A stretch of DNA of 64,000 nucleotides from Ensifer adhaerens (GCF_001270265.1 NZ_LGAP01000028.1:34472-98471), one strand, 5' to 3'; counted from the first letter of the stretch, positions 55,017 to 63,710 are shown. Notes: a model not told the origin generated them from the sequence alone. Numbers and translations are program-made.

Positions 55017-55049
55017 CGGGTATTATTGCAGAATTGCCCGCGGTCCCCC
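55012..55049 (-). repeat. Right 38-bp terminal inverted repeat
   Basis: Read on the minus strand it begins GGGGGACCGCGGGCAA and ends AATACCCGCTAAG, matching the left end at 34 of 38 positions. GATTA follows outside, against GGTTA outside the left end. Confidence 0.8.
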
Positions 55050-55082
55050 GATTAGCGATCGATCGGCCGTTTCGAACGAATT

Positions 55083-55131
55083 ACAGCCCGTCCCGTCCGG
55101 TCATCCGACCATAGCGGGGCGGGCTGTTTTT
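55083..55131 (+). terminator. Rho-independent terminator right of the island
   Basis: ACAGCCCGTCCCG (55083-55095) pairs with CGGGGCGGGCTGT (55115-55127), one G-U pair, followed by TTTTT (55127-55131). It lies 33 bp outside the right terminal repeat. If the island is removed, it falls about 50 bp after the stop codon of the fusion-protein gene, so it is probably the original terminator of the secretion operon. The region from here to 55474 has no gene. Confidence 0.75.
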
Positions 55132-55347
55132 GTGTCTCGGTTGCAAGGAGACCGCGACAGCCTGCGGTCTGCTGAGATGGTTCTTTGCTCAGCCCATCGT
55201 GCCTTTCGTTAACGGCACCCTGCCGGGAAAAAGTAGGCTGGCACCCCGCTTTGCGAGTCAGGTCTGTAATAGGCCGCTGCTTCAAAGCCGCTGAATTCGC
55301 TCCGCTTTTCCCCATAAAACGGCACTCGCTAATTCTTGCCAACAAAA

Positions 55348-55368
55348 TTGTCGACAAAATAGTTGACA
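55348..55368. promoter_or_regulatory. Operator-like palindrome upstream of third importer operon
   Basis: TTGTCGACAA (55348-55357) is a perfect 10-bp palindrome, followed 5 bp later by TTGACA (55363-55368), which could be a -35 box or a degenerate second half-site. It resembles GntR-family operators. It is about 110 bp upstream of the binding-protein ATG. No GntR gene is in the window. Confidence 0.4.
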
Positions 55369-55474
55369 TTAGCGCCAACAACTTCAAATCTAGCGGTGTC
55401 AGCCTCAAGCGATCGAGGGATCGCGGACCGACAGGGTCGGCACGGTGACGGATGAGAAAAACAGAGGGAACCAC

Positions 55475-57037
55475 ATGAAACTGAGAAAGCATCTCCTTGC
55501 GGGGTTGGCATTCGCCTTTCTCGCCTCGACGGCATCGGCCGAAACGCTGCGCTGGGGCAGCCCGCGGGATATCTTCTCGCTCGACCCATACTCCTACGGC
55601 AGCACGTCGAACCTCGCCTTCCTCAATCACGTCTATGAGGGCCTGACTCGCTACACGCCGGAATTCGTCGTTGAGCCGGCACTCGCCACCAAGTGGGAAA
55701 TGGTCTCCGAAAGAGTCTGGCGCTTTCACCTGCGCAAGGGCGTGAAGTTCCAGAACGGCGCCGATTTCACCGCCGACGACGTCCTTGCCTCGATGGCACG
55801 CGTCAGCCACCCGACGTCGCCCCTGCGCGGCAACATTCCGGCCTATGTCTCCACGACGAAGGTGGACGACTACACGGTCGATATCGAGGTGAACTCGCCA
55901 AGCCCGCTGTTCCTCAACGACATGACCAACATCTTCATGTTCGACAAGGACTGGCTGATCGAGAACAAATCCGAATTGCCGACCGATGTCGGCGGCAAGG
56001 TCGAGGGCTACACCACCTATCACACCAACGGCACCGGGCCGTTCATTGTTGAATCGCGCGTACCGGACAGCAAGACTGTTCTGGTTAAGAATGACGGCTG
56101 GTGGGATACGCCGAAGCACAATCTCGACCGCATCGAATTCACTCCGATCACATCCGCTGCGACCCGTGTCGCTGCCCTCCTGTCGGGCGAGATTGACCTT
56201 ACCGACGGCGCGCCCGTACAGGACCTCGATCGGCTGAAGAGCGATCCGAACATCAAGGTCGTCGAGCGCTCCGACCTGCGCACGATCCACCTCGTCTTCA
56301 ACCGTAAGGACAAGCTCGCCGACGGTCGCGAAAACTTCTTCAACGACATCAAGGTCCGCCAGGCGATCGATCATGCGATCGACCGCCAGCTGATCTTCAA
56401 GCGCGTAATGCGCGGTAAGTCGCATGTTGCCGGCACCATGGTCGCGCCCGAAATCCCAGGCTACAGCGCCGAACTTGACGTGCCGACCGCCTATGATCCG
56501 GAACTCTCCAAGAAGCTCTTGGAGGAAGCAGGCGCCGTCGGCACCGAGTTCACACTCGTCTGCATGAACGACGAAAGCGTCAACGAAGAAGACGTCTGCA
56601 GCGCGCTCGTTTCGATGCTGTCGCGTGTCGGTCTCAAGCCGACGCTCGACATCGGTCCGCGCGCCGTCCAGGCGCCGAAGCGCGCCGGCGGTAAGTCCGA
56701 CGCGTTCATGATCGGCTGGGCCAACGAGCCGACGCTTGATGCCTACTCGATTCTCATCCAGGTGCTTTCGACCCGCGAAGGTGCGGCCGGCGTCGCCAAC
56801 TATGGCGGCTGGTCCTATCCCGAACTCGACGCCATGGTGAAGAAGGCCGCCGTTGAAATGGATCGCGAAAAGCGATTGGCAATCGAAACCGAAGCGCTGA
56901 AATTTGCCAAGGATCAGATCATCATGATCCCGTTGCATCAGCAGCCGATGGCATGGGCGATGTCCAAGGAAGTGACCGACGTCACCATCCGCGCCGACAA
57001 CAAGCCGCGCCACTGGCTCACCCGTATCGGCGATTGA
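55475..57037 (+). CDS. ABC importer periplasmic solute-binding protein (family 5)
   Basis: Peptide-type binding protein of 520 residues. The signal peptide is MKLRKHLLAGLAFAFLASTA with a likely cut after SAS A near residue 22. The mature part has ETLRWGSPRDIFSLDPYSYG, YTPEFVVEPALATKWEMVSE and FHLRKGVKFQNGADFTADDV, the family-5 signature. AGAGGGAA precedes ATG 55475; an in-frame GTG lies 10 codons upstream. The operon contains two amidohydrolases, suggesting the ligand is an amide, cyclic amide or related compound that they hydrolyse. Confidence 0.9.
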   Translation: MKLRKHLLAGLAFAFLASTASAETLRWGSPRDIFSLDPYSYGSTSNLAFLNHVYEGLTRYTPEFVVEPALATKWEMVSERVWRFHLRKGVKFQNGADFTADDVLASMARVSHPTSPLRGNIPAYVSTTKVDDYTVDIEVNSPSPLFLNDMTNIFMFDKDWLIENKSELPTDVGGKVEGYTTYHTNGTGPFIVESRVPDSKTVLVKNDGWWDTPKHNLDRIEFTPITSAATRVAALLSGEIDLTDGAPVQDLDRLKSDPNIKVVERSDLRTIHLVFNRKDKLADGRENFFNDIKVRQAIDHAIDRQLIFKRVMRGKSHVAGTMVAPEIPGYSAELDVPTAYDPELSKKLLEEAGAVGTEFTLVCMNDESVNEEDVCSALVSMLSRVGLKPTLDIGPRAVQAPKRAGGKSDAFMIGWANEPTLDAYSILIQVLSTREGAAGVANYGGWSYPELDAMVKKAAVEMDREKRLAIETEALKFAKDQIIMIPLHQQPMAWAMSKEVTDVTIRADNKPRHWLTRIGD

Positions 57038-57047
57038 GTCCATATTG

Positions 57048-57073
57048 CCCCGGCAGAGCTTGCTCTGTCGGGG
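57048..57073 (+). terminator. Attenuator-like hairpin after solute-binding protein gene
   Basis: CCCCGGCAGAGC (57048-57059) pairs with GCTCTGTCGGGG (57062-57073) with one G-T pair and a 2-nt loop, followed by TTTCT. It likely gives partial termination, so that the binding protein is made in excess of the permeases. Confidence 0.65.
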
Positions 57074-57096
57074 TTTCTCATTGAGCGGGAAAACCA

Positions 57097-58068
57097 ATGA
57101 TTGTCTTTCTCATCAAGCGGCTGGCTAATGCCGTGCTGGTCATGCTCGCCGTCGCGTTGATGGCCTTCATGATCTTTCGTTTCGCCGGCGACCCGGTCGA
57201 ACTGATGGCCAACGAACAGATGTCGCAGGCCGATCGTCTCGAACTGCGTGAAAAGCTCGGGCTGAACGATCCGTTCCTGACCCAGTATGTGCGCTTCGTC
57301 GTCAACGCGGCTCAGGGCGATTTCGGCATCAGCTATCGAAACGGCCAGGACGTGATGACGCTGATAGCCGAACGTTTCCCGGCGACCATGGAACTGGCTC
57401 TGGTGGCCACTGTCCTGTCGCTGCTGATCGGCATTCCGCTCGGCGTTCTGACGGCGATCCACAGGGGTCGCTGGTATTCGGAAGGCCTGCAATTCGTCAG
57501 CATTATCGGCGTCTCCCTGCCGAGTTTCGTCGTTGGTATCCTGCTGATCCTCGTCTTTGCCGTCTCGCTTGGTCTGGTGCCGGCCTTTGGCCGCGGCGAC
57601 GTCGTCCAGATCGGCTGGTGGAGCACCGGCCTGCTGACCGCATCCGGGCGAGCCTCGCTGCTTTTGCCGTCCTTTGCGCTCGCGCTCTATCAGATCACGC
57701 TGGTCATGCGGCTCGTTCGCGCCGAGATGATGGAAGTGCTGCGCTCAGATTTCGTCAAATTCGCGCGTGCCCGTGGCGTACCGCGGTGGCGCATCAACTT
57801 CCGGCATGCGCTTCGAAACTGTCTGATGCCGGTCGTCACCATGACCGCGATGAATGTCGGATCGTTGATCGCCTTCGCTCTGATCACCGAGACCGTATTC
57901 CAATGGCCGGGAATGGGCATGCTGTTCATTCAGGCGGTGACCTTCCTCGATATCCCGGTGATGGCAGGCTACCTGTGCATCGTCTCCTTCATCTTCGTCA
58001 CGCTGAACACGCTCGTCGATATCGCCTATGCGGTCATCGATCCCCGTCTTCGCGATGCCACACGTTGA
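57097..58068 (+). CDS. ABC importer permease, DppB type
   Basis: Permease of 323 residues, six membrane segments. The start IVFLIKRLANAVLVMLAVAL and RFAGDPVELMANEQMSQADR are typical of DppB; the ATPase-coupling loop is FARARGVPRWRINFRHALRN near residue 225. It ends with the family tail DIAYAVIDPRLRDATR. It lies 9 bp before the next permease. Confidence 0.9.
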   Translation: MIVFLIKRLANAVLVMLAVALMAFMIFRFAGDPVELMANEQMSQADRLELREKLGLNDPFLTQYVRFVVNAAQGDFGISYRNGQDVMTLIAERFPATMELALVATVLSLLIGIPLGVLTAIHRGRWYSEGLQFVSIIGVSLPSFVVGILLILVFAVSLGLVPAFGRGDVVQIGWWSTGLLTASGRASLLLPSFALALYQITLVMRLVRAEMMEVLRSDFVKFARARGVPRWRINFRHALRNCLMPVVTMTAMNVGSLIAFALITETVFQWPGMGMLFIQAVTFLDIPVMAGYLCIVSFIFVTLNTLVDIAYAVIDPRLRDATR

Positions 58069-58077
58069 GGCCGCCCC

Positions 58078-59028
58078 ATGACTGACCAGGCTCAGGAAAC
58101 AACCACGACAGCCAAGATCGGCCGGCTCGCGCGCTGGCGCCAGAGCGATCTCTGGTGGTCTTTCACCCGCAGCCCGTCGGCAATCGCCGGCGCGCTCATC
58201 CTGCTCGTCCTCATCGCCGCTGCCTTTGCCGCGCCCTTGATCGCACCGCAAAACCCGTTCGATCCGGCCCAGCTCGATCTCTGGAACTCGGAACTGCCGC
58301 CGATCTGGCAGGCCGATGGCCAATGGCCCTACATCCTCGGCACCGACACCCAAGGCCGCGACATGCTGTCGGCCATTCTCTACGGCTCGCGTATTTCGAT
58401 CCTGATCGGGGTCTGTTCGGTGATCCTGTCGCTGACAGTTGGCCTCAGCCTCGGTCTCGTCGCCGGTTATTTCGGCGGCATCGTCGACAATATCCTGATG
58501 CGCATCGGCGATGTCCTGCTGTCCATCCCGACGATCCTGATCGCCATCCTCGTCAGCGCCGTTGCCCGCCAGATGCTGCCGCCGGAGCTGCGTGATGTCG
58601 GATCAGGCGCAGTCCTCGTTTTGGCGATCACGCTCAGCGCCTGGGTTCAATATGCCCGCACCGTGCGCGCCCAGACGATCGTCGAGCGCGGCAAGGAATA
58701 TGTGCAGGCGGCCCGCCTTCTGAAGACGCCGGCGCGGCGGATCATGCTCAACCATATTCTGCCGAACACACTGACGCCGATCATGGTCGCCGCCACGTTG
58801 AATTTCGGCATGGCGATCCTGACGGAAGCTACACTCTCCTTCCTCGGCATCGGCATGCCGCCGAGCCAACCCAGCCTTGGGACGCTCATCCGCCTCGGCA
58901 ACCAGTTCCTCTTCTCCGGTGTCTGGTGGATCGTCCTGTTCCCGGTGCTGCAGCTTTGCCTTCTCGTTGTCTCGGTCAACCTTCTGGGTGACTGGCTACG
59001 CGACGCACTCAATCCGAAACTGAGGTGA
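58078..59028 (+). CDS. ABC importer permease, DppC type
   Basis: Permease of 316 residues. DppC hallmarks: a long N-terminal cytoplasmic arm, PYILGTDTQGRDMLSAILYG, the coupling loop KEYVQAARLLKTPARRIMLN and SFLGIGMPPSQPSLGTLIRL. It forms the channel with the preceding gene and ends 0-3 bp before the amidohydrolase start, so transport and hydrolysis are co-expressed. Confidence 0.9.
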   Translation: MTDQAQETTTTAKIGRLARWRQSDLWWSFTRSPSAIAGALILLVLIAAAFAAPLIAPQNPFDPAQLDLWNSELPPIWQADGQWPYILGTDTQGRDMLSAILYGSRISILIGVCSVILSLTVGLSLGLVAGYFGGIVDNILMRIGDVLLSIPTILIAILVSAVARQMLPPELRDVGSGAVLVLAITLSAWVQYARTVRAQTIVERGKEYVQAARLLKTPARRIMLNHILPNTLTPIMVAATLNFGMAILTEATLSFLGIGMPPSQPSLGTLIRLGNQFLFSGVWWIVLFPVLQLCLLVVSVNLLGDWLRDALNPKLR

Positions 59029-60225
59029 ATGATGTCCAATCTTTTGATCCGTAACGTCCGTCCCCACGGCGGGGCACCGACGGATATCCTGATCCGCGAC
59101 GGCAAGATCGAAGCGATCGGCGAGAACCTTGAGGCCGATGGCGTGGCGATCGAGGATGGCCGTGGCCACATCGCCATTCCCGGTCTGGTCGAAGCCCATA
59201 CCCATCTCGACAAGTCCGTCTGGGGCATGCCCTGGCACGAGAACGCCAAGGTCGCGACGCTGCGCGAACGCATCGATTTCGAGCGCGAGAAGCGGCTGGA
59301 AATCGGCATCGATCCGCATCGCCAGTCCATGCGCCAGGCAATCCTGCTGGCGGCAAATGGCGCCAGCCATATCCGCAGCCATGTCGACATCGACACCACC
59401 CATGGCCTGCGCCTAATGGATGGCATCATCGAAACGCGCGAGGCTCTCGATGGCATCATCGACATTGAGATCGTCGCCTTTCCGCAGTCCGGGTTGGTAA
59501 CGCGCCCAGGCACCGTCGAGCTTCTCGACCAGGCTCTGAGCAATGGCGCGGAAGTTCTTGGCGGAATTGACCCTTGTGGTATCGACCGCGATCCGAAGGG
59601 GCACCTCGACGCCGTCTTCGGCCTCGCCGAAAAACATGGCAAGCCGATCGATATCCACCTGCATGAAGCCGGCGAACTCGGCGCCTTCAGCATGGAAATG
59701 ATGTTCGAGCGCATTCGCGCGCTTAGCATGCAGGGGCGGGTTGCGATCAGCCACGCCTTTGCGCTCGGCGCTCCCGATTACTTGCGGGTCGCCGGCCTTA
59801 TCGAGCAGATCGCCGATCTCGATGTGCGCATCGTCACAACGGGCTCGCCGTCCTCCACGGTACCGTCAATCATGCGCCTCAAGGAGGCTGGCGTGAAAGT
59901 GGCCGCCGGTTGCGACGGCATTCGCGATACCTGGGGACCCTGGGGCCAGCCCGACATGATGGACCGCGCTCGCATCCTCGGAATGAAGAACGGGCTGCGC
60001 CGCGACGTCGATCTGGAGCACGCGCTTCATGTCTGCTCGACCGGCGGTGCTGACGTCATGGACATTGCCGGTTATGGCCTCGACGTCGGTTGCAATGCCG
60101 ATTTCACCCTGCTCGTCGGCGAGACGCTCGCCCATGCCGTCGTCGAAGCCGCACCACGTCCGCTGGTCGTCAAGCGCGGCCGCGTCGTCGCTCGCAACGG
60201 TGTCACGGAGGTGGCCATCCCATGA
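59029..60225 (+). CDS. Amidohydrolase, cytosine deaminase-like
   Basis: Metal-dependent hydrolase of 398 residues, TIM-barrel amidohydrolase superfamily, nearest in motifs to cytosine deaminase (CodA). Metal ligands are present: VEAHTHLDKSVWG (HxH), IDIHLHEAGELG, AISHAFALG and the catalytic Asp in AAGCDGIRDTWGPWGQPDMM. The N- and C-termini form the usual small beta domain (LIRNVRPHGGAPTDILIRDG and NADFTLLVGETLAHAVVEAA). Start 59029 or 59032 (adjacent ATGs). The substrate is probably a cyclic amide or aminopyrimidine-like compound delivered by the importer. Confidence 0.85.
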   Translation: MMSNLLIRNVRPHGGAPTDILIRDGKIEAIGENLEADGVAIEDGRGHIAIPGLVEAHTHLDKSVWGMPWHENAKVATLRERIDFEREKRLEIGIDPHRQSMRQAILLAANGASHIRSHVDIDTTHGLRLMDGIIETREALDGIIDIEIVAFPQSGLVTRPGTVELLDQALSNGAEVLGGIDPCGIDRDPKGHLDAVFGLAEKHGKPIDIHLHEAGELGAFSMEMMFERIRALSMQGRVAISHAFALGAPDYLRVAGLIEQIADLDVRIVTTGSPSSTVPSIMRLKEAGVKVAAGCDGIRDTWGPWGQPDMMDRARILGMKNGLRRDVDLEHALHVCSTGGADVMDIAGYGLDVGCNADFTLLVGETLAHAVVEAAPRPLVVKRGRVVARNGVTEVAIP

Positions 60226-61712
60226 TCGATCTCAAGGATTTGAAACTCGGCACGCGCGCCGAAGGCCGCACGCTGCTGACGGCCCAATGGGTGCTCGGCC
60301 ACCGCGACGGCACGCACCGCCTCATTCCGAATGGCGAAGTGGTCATCGAAGGCGGCAGCCTGCTTTATGTCGGGCCGCACTTCGAGGGCGAGGTCGCACG
60401 CAGGATCGATTTCGGCGCGGCAATGATCAGCCCCGGCCTGATCGATCTCGACGCTCTGTCGGATCTCGACACGACGATCCTTGCGGTCGACCATCAACCG
60501 GGCTGGGCCAAGGGCCGGGTCTGGCCGCGCTCCTATGTCGAGCGTGGGCCTTACGAAATGTACACGCAGGAGGAACTGGCGTTTCAGAAGCGCTTCGCCT
60601 TCGCCCAGCTCCTGCTGAACGGCATCACCACGGCAGCACCGATCGCGTCGCTATTTTACCGCGAATGGGGCGAGACGGTCGAGGAGTTCGCAGCAGCCTC
60701 GGATGCTGCCGGCGATCTTGGCCTGCGCGTTTATCTGAGCCCCGCCTACCGATCCGGCGGCATGGTGTTGGAAGCGCCGGGACAGCTCGAGGCCGTCTTC
60801 GACGAGGCGAGGGGCCTGCAGGGTCTCAACGACGCCATCGGCTTCATCCGCGATCATGATGGCCGTCATGGCGGCCTGGTTCGCGGGCTGCTGGCGCCTG
60901 ACCGGGTCGAGACATGCACGGAGCGCCTGCTCCGGCAAACGGCGGATGCCGCCCGTGAACTTGATTGCCCGATCAGGCTTCACGCAGCGCAAGGGACAAT
61001 GGAGGTCGACACGGTTCGCCGCCTTCACGGCAAGACGGCGCCGGAGTGGATGGCGAGCTTCGGCTTCCTGAGTTCGCGGCTGATCGCGCCGCACGCCACG
61101 CAGGCAACGGCCAACGACCTGCAGCTCTATGCCGACAACGGCGTCAGCATCGTCCATTGCCCGCTGGTCTCGGCACGCGGCGGCAGCACGCTAAACTCCT
61201 TCCGCTCGGTCAAGCAGCGCGGCATCAACATCGCCATGGGCACCGACACGACGCCGCCTGACATGCTGATGAACTTGCTTGTTGGCCTCATTACCTGCCG
61301 CGTCGTCGAGGGCGATACCGCAGCCGTCAGCTGCGCCGATCTCTTCGATGCCGCCACCCTGGGCGGAGCGAAGGCGTTGGGGCGCAACGACCTCGGGCGG
61401 CTTGAAGCAGGTAGCCGGGCTGACATCGCGGTCTTCGACCTGATGGATCACCATATGGCGCCGGCGATCGATCCGATCACGACGCTGGTCGTGGGCGGCT
61501 CGGGGCGTGTAACCAAGACAGTCTTCGTCGACGGCCGGTTGTCCATGCATGAAGGCAAGGTGGCCGGCATAGACATGGATGCGGCACGCCGGCAGGCGCA
61601 GGGGCAGTTCGATGGGCTGATTGCCAAATACCCTGAACGTAGCTGGGCACACCCACCGGTCAGCGAAATCTTCCCACCCAGCTATCCCTTGGAGGTACTG
61701 CGGCATGAGTGA
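60222..61712 (+). CDS. Amidohydrolase lacking the N-terminal HxH motif
   Basis: Amidohydrolase-superfamily protein of 496 residues, nearest to the AtzA/TRZ-type group. The position of the usual HxH reads MISPGLIDLDALSDLDTTIL, with acidic residues instead of His. Later ligands are recognisable: PIRLHAAQGTMEVD, LIAPHATQATANDL, VSIVHCPLVSARGG and the catalytic Asp in AMGTDTTPPDMLMN. This may be a mononuclear or altered-metal subfamily. ATG 60222 overlaps the previous stop (ATGA), and its 3' end overlaps the next gene by 8 bp. Confidence 0.8.
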   Translation: MIDLKDLKLGTRAEGRTLLTAQWVLGHRDGTHRLIPNGEVVIEGGSLLYVGPHFEGEVARRIDFGAAMISPGLIDLDALSDLDTTILAVDHQPGWAKGRVWPRSYVERGPYEMYTQEELAFQKRFAFAQLLLNGITTAAPIASLFYREWGETVEEFAAASDAAGDLGLRVYLSPAYRSGGMVLEAPGQLEAVFDEARGLQGLNDAIGFIRDHDGRHGGLVRGLLAPDRVETCTERLLRQTADAARELDCPIRLHAAQGTMEVDTVRRLHGKTAPEWMASFGFLSSRLIAPHATQATANDLQLYADNGVSIVHCPLVSARGGSTLNSFRSVKQRGINIAMGTDTTPPDMLMNLLVGLITCRVVEGDTAAVSCADLFDAATLGGAKALGRNDLGRLEAGSRADIAVFDLMDHHMAPAIDPITTLVVGGSGRVTKTVFVDGRLSMHEGKVAGIDMDAARRQAQGQFDGLIAKYPERSWAHPPVSEIFPPSYPLEVLRHE

Positions 61713-62691
61713 GCTCGTAACATCGCCGGTTCTCGACGTGCGAGGACTTTGCGTCGAGTTTCCCGGACGGCACGGCACTGTTGCGGCATTGTCCGACGTC
61801 TCGCTCAGCATTCGGCCAGGCGAGATCCTGGGCGTGGTTGGCGAATCCGGCGCCGGCAAGTCGATGACCGGCCTTGCCGTGCAAGGCCTGCTCGAACCGC
61901 CGGGACGGATATCCGGCGGCGAGGTCTGGCTTTCGGGCCGCCGCATCGACCAGCTTTCCGACACGGAAATGCAGGGCGTGCGGGGCCGGCAGATCGGCGC
62001 GATCTTTCAGGATCCGCTGACATCGCTGAACCCGCTCTTTACCGTCGGCGCGCAACTGGTCGAGACAATCCGCCTTCACCTGAAGCTGTCGAAGCAGGGT
62101 GCCAAGGATCGTGCCATCCACCTGCTCAAGGAAGTCGGCATTCCCGCGCCGGAGGCACGCTTTGATCACTATCCGCATCAGTTCTCGGGCGGCATGCGGC
62201 AGCGCGTGGTCATTGCCCTTGCGCTTGCGGCGGAGCCGAAGCTGATCATCGCCGATGAACCGACGACGGCTCTTGATGTGTCGATCCAGGCGCAGATCAC
62301 ATCGCTGTTGCGTCGCCTCTGCGACGACCACGGCACATCCGTCATGCTCGTCACCCACGACATGGGCGTAATCGCCGAGACCGCCGATCGCGTCGCGGTC
62401 ATGTATGCCGGGCGCCTGGTCGAGATCGGCCCGGTGGAAGAAGTGCTGCGCAATGCGCGCCATCCCTATACGCGCGGACTGATGGGCTCGATCCCGGCGC
62501 TCGGCCGCCGGGTCGAGCGGCTGAACCAGATCGATGGCTCGATGCCGCGTCTGAATGCCATCCCGCGCGGCTGCGCCTTCAATCCGCGCTGTCCCGAGGC
62601 GGGGCGGCGTTGCCGTGAAGATCGCCCGGAGCCGACCCCGGTCGGCCTCGGTGTCAGTGCTTGCTGGCTCAATGCAGGAGGAGTTCTATGA
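61705..62691 (+). CDS. ABC importer ATPase, DppD type
   Basis: ATPase of 328 residues. Walker A GESGAGKSMTGLAVQ, Q-loop AIFQDPLTSLNP, signature FSGGMRQRVVIALAL, Walker B LIIADEPTTALDVS and switch His LVTHDMG are intact. The C-terminal oligopeptide-transporter extension has CAFNPRCPEAGRRC, the Cys-rich motif of DppD proteins. It starts inside the end of the amidohydrolase gene and overlaps the DppF start (ATGA). Confidence 0.9.
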   Translation: MSELVTSPVLDVRGLCVEFPGRHGTVAALSDVSLSIRPGEILGVVGESGAGKSMTGLAVQGLLEPPGRISGGEVWLSGRRIDQLSDTEMQGVRGRQIGAIFQDPLTSLNPLFTVGAQLVETIRLHLKLSKQGAKDRAIHLLKEVGIPAPEARFDHYPHQFSGGMRQRVVIALALAAEPKLIIADEPTTALDVSIQAQITSLLRRLCDDHGTSVMLVTHDMGVIAETADRVAVMYAGRLVEIGPVEEVLRNARHPYTRGLMGSIPALGRRVERLNQIDGSMPRLNAIPRGCAFNPRCPEAGRRCREDRPEPTPVGLGVSACWLNAGGVL

Positions 62692-63710
62692 GTGACGCCC
62701 TGACCGTCAATGATCTGACGTGCAATTTTGATGTGTCGGCCCCGTGGCTGAACCGGGTCCTGGAGCGCAAGCCGCGCCAGTTCGTGCGAGCAGTGGACGA
62801 CATCAGCTTCACTGTGCCGATGGGTGGCTGCCTTAGCCTCGTGGGAGAATCGGGCTGCGGCAAGTCGACGGTGGCGCGCCTCGTCACCGGCCTCTATCGG
62901 GCCTCAGAGGGCGAGGTTCGTTTTGCTCCGGGTCGTTCCGGCGAGCCTCTTTCCGCCCAGATGATCTTCCAGGATCCCTTCGCCAGCCTCAATCCGCGCT
63001 GGCGGGTAAAGAACATCATCGCCGAGCCGCTGCGTGAGCTGAAGCTGCGCAACTCGGAAGCGGAGGTGATGGAGCGTGTTGGCGAACTGCTGCGCATCGT
63101 CGGACTCGCGCCTTCGGACGGCTCGAAGTTTCCGCACGAATTCTCCGGTGGGCAGCGTCAGCGCATTTCAATCGCGCGCGCGCTGGCCGGCGAGCCGGAG
63201 TTCCTCGTCTGCGACGAACCGACCTCGGCGCTCGACGTTTCGGTGCAGGCTCAGATCCTCAACCTGATGCGCAAATTGCAGGATGAGATGGGGCTCACTT
63301 ATCTCTTCATCAGCCACGACATGAGCGTGGTCCGCCATATGTCGGATCGGATTGCGGTGATGTATCTCGGCCGCATCGTCGAGGAGGCGGATACAGAAAC
63401 GCTTTTCGCCAATCCGCGCCATCCCTACACGCGGTTGTTGCTGGAGACGATCCCCGACATTGCCGAACCGAAGCGCCAGCGCAGCATCACGGCAGGCGAA
63501 GTGCCGAGCCCGCTCAATCCACCATCGGGCTGCACCTTTCACCCGCGTTGTCCGCTGGCCGATGCCCGCTGCAAGAGCGAACGCCCGGCGATGAGAAGCT
63601 TTTCCGATGGTTCCCGTGCGGCGTGCCACCGCGCCGAGGAAGCTCTAGGTCGTGTGGACACTTACCTGATCCAGAGGACGATGGCTGCGATTGTGACGAC
63701 GGCTCGGTAG
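62688..63710 (+). CDS. ABC importer ATPase, DppF type, with IS-derived C-terminus
   Basis: ATPase of 340 residues. Walker A GESGCGKSTVARLV, Q-loop MIFQDPFASLNP, signature FSGGQRQRISIARAL, Walker B FLVCDEPTSALDVS and the Cys-rich CTFHPRCPLADARC are all present. Native sequence appears to end at ACHRAEEAL; the last 20 residues, GRVDTYLIQRTMAAIVTTAR, are translated from the end of an IS5-family element inserted after CTAG at 63645-63648. The insertion lies beyond the functional domains, so activity may survive. Confidence 0.85.
   Translation: MSDALTVNDLTCNFDVSAPWLNRVLERKPRQFVRAVDDISFTVPMGGCLSLVGESGCGKSTVARLVTGLYRASEGEVRFAPGRSGEPLSAQMIFQDPFASLNPRWRVKNIIAEPLRELKLRNSEAEVMERVGELLRIVGLAPSDGSKFPHEFSGGQRQRISIARALAGEPEFLVCDEPTSALDVSVQAQILNLMRKLQDEMGLTYLFISHDMSVVRHMSDRIAVMYLGRIVEEADTETLFANPRHPYTRLLLETIPDIAEPKRQRSITAGEVPSPLNPPSGCTFHPRCPLADARCKSERPAMRSFSDGSRAACHRAEEALGRVDTYLIQRTMAAIVTTAR

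Larger units (their letters stand above)
49814..55049. mobile_element. Tn3-family-ended accessory island (5236 bp)
   Basis: Bounded by 38-bp inverted repeats, 49814-49851 and 55012-55049, identical at 34 of 38 positions, both starting GGGG and ending CTAAG as in Tn3-family ends. The flanking 5-mers are GGTTA (49809-49813) and GATTA (55050-55054), a near target duplication. Each end carries the 3' tail of a Tn3 tnpA reading outward with its stop inside the repeat. No complete transposase or resolvase is present, so it is non-autonomous. Cargo: a thermonuclease-like gene, an HtrA/LuxR/HtrA group, a GYD gene and several gene fragments. Confidence 0.75.

Noticed and set aside
55052..57097. A 681-codon minus-strand frame opposite the third binding-protein gene
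   Set aside because: Antisense to a clear solute-binding protein and running through the terminator at 55083; no family features.
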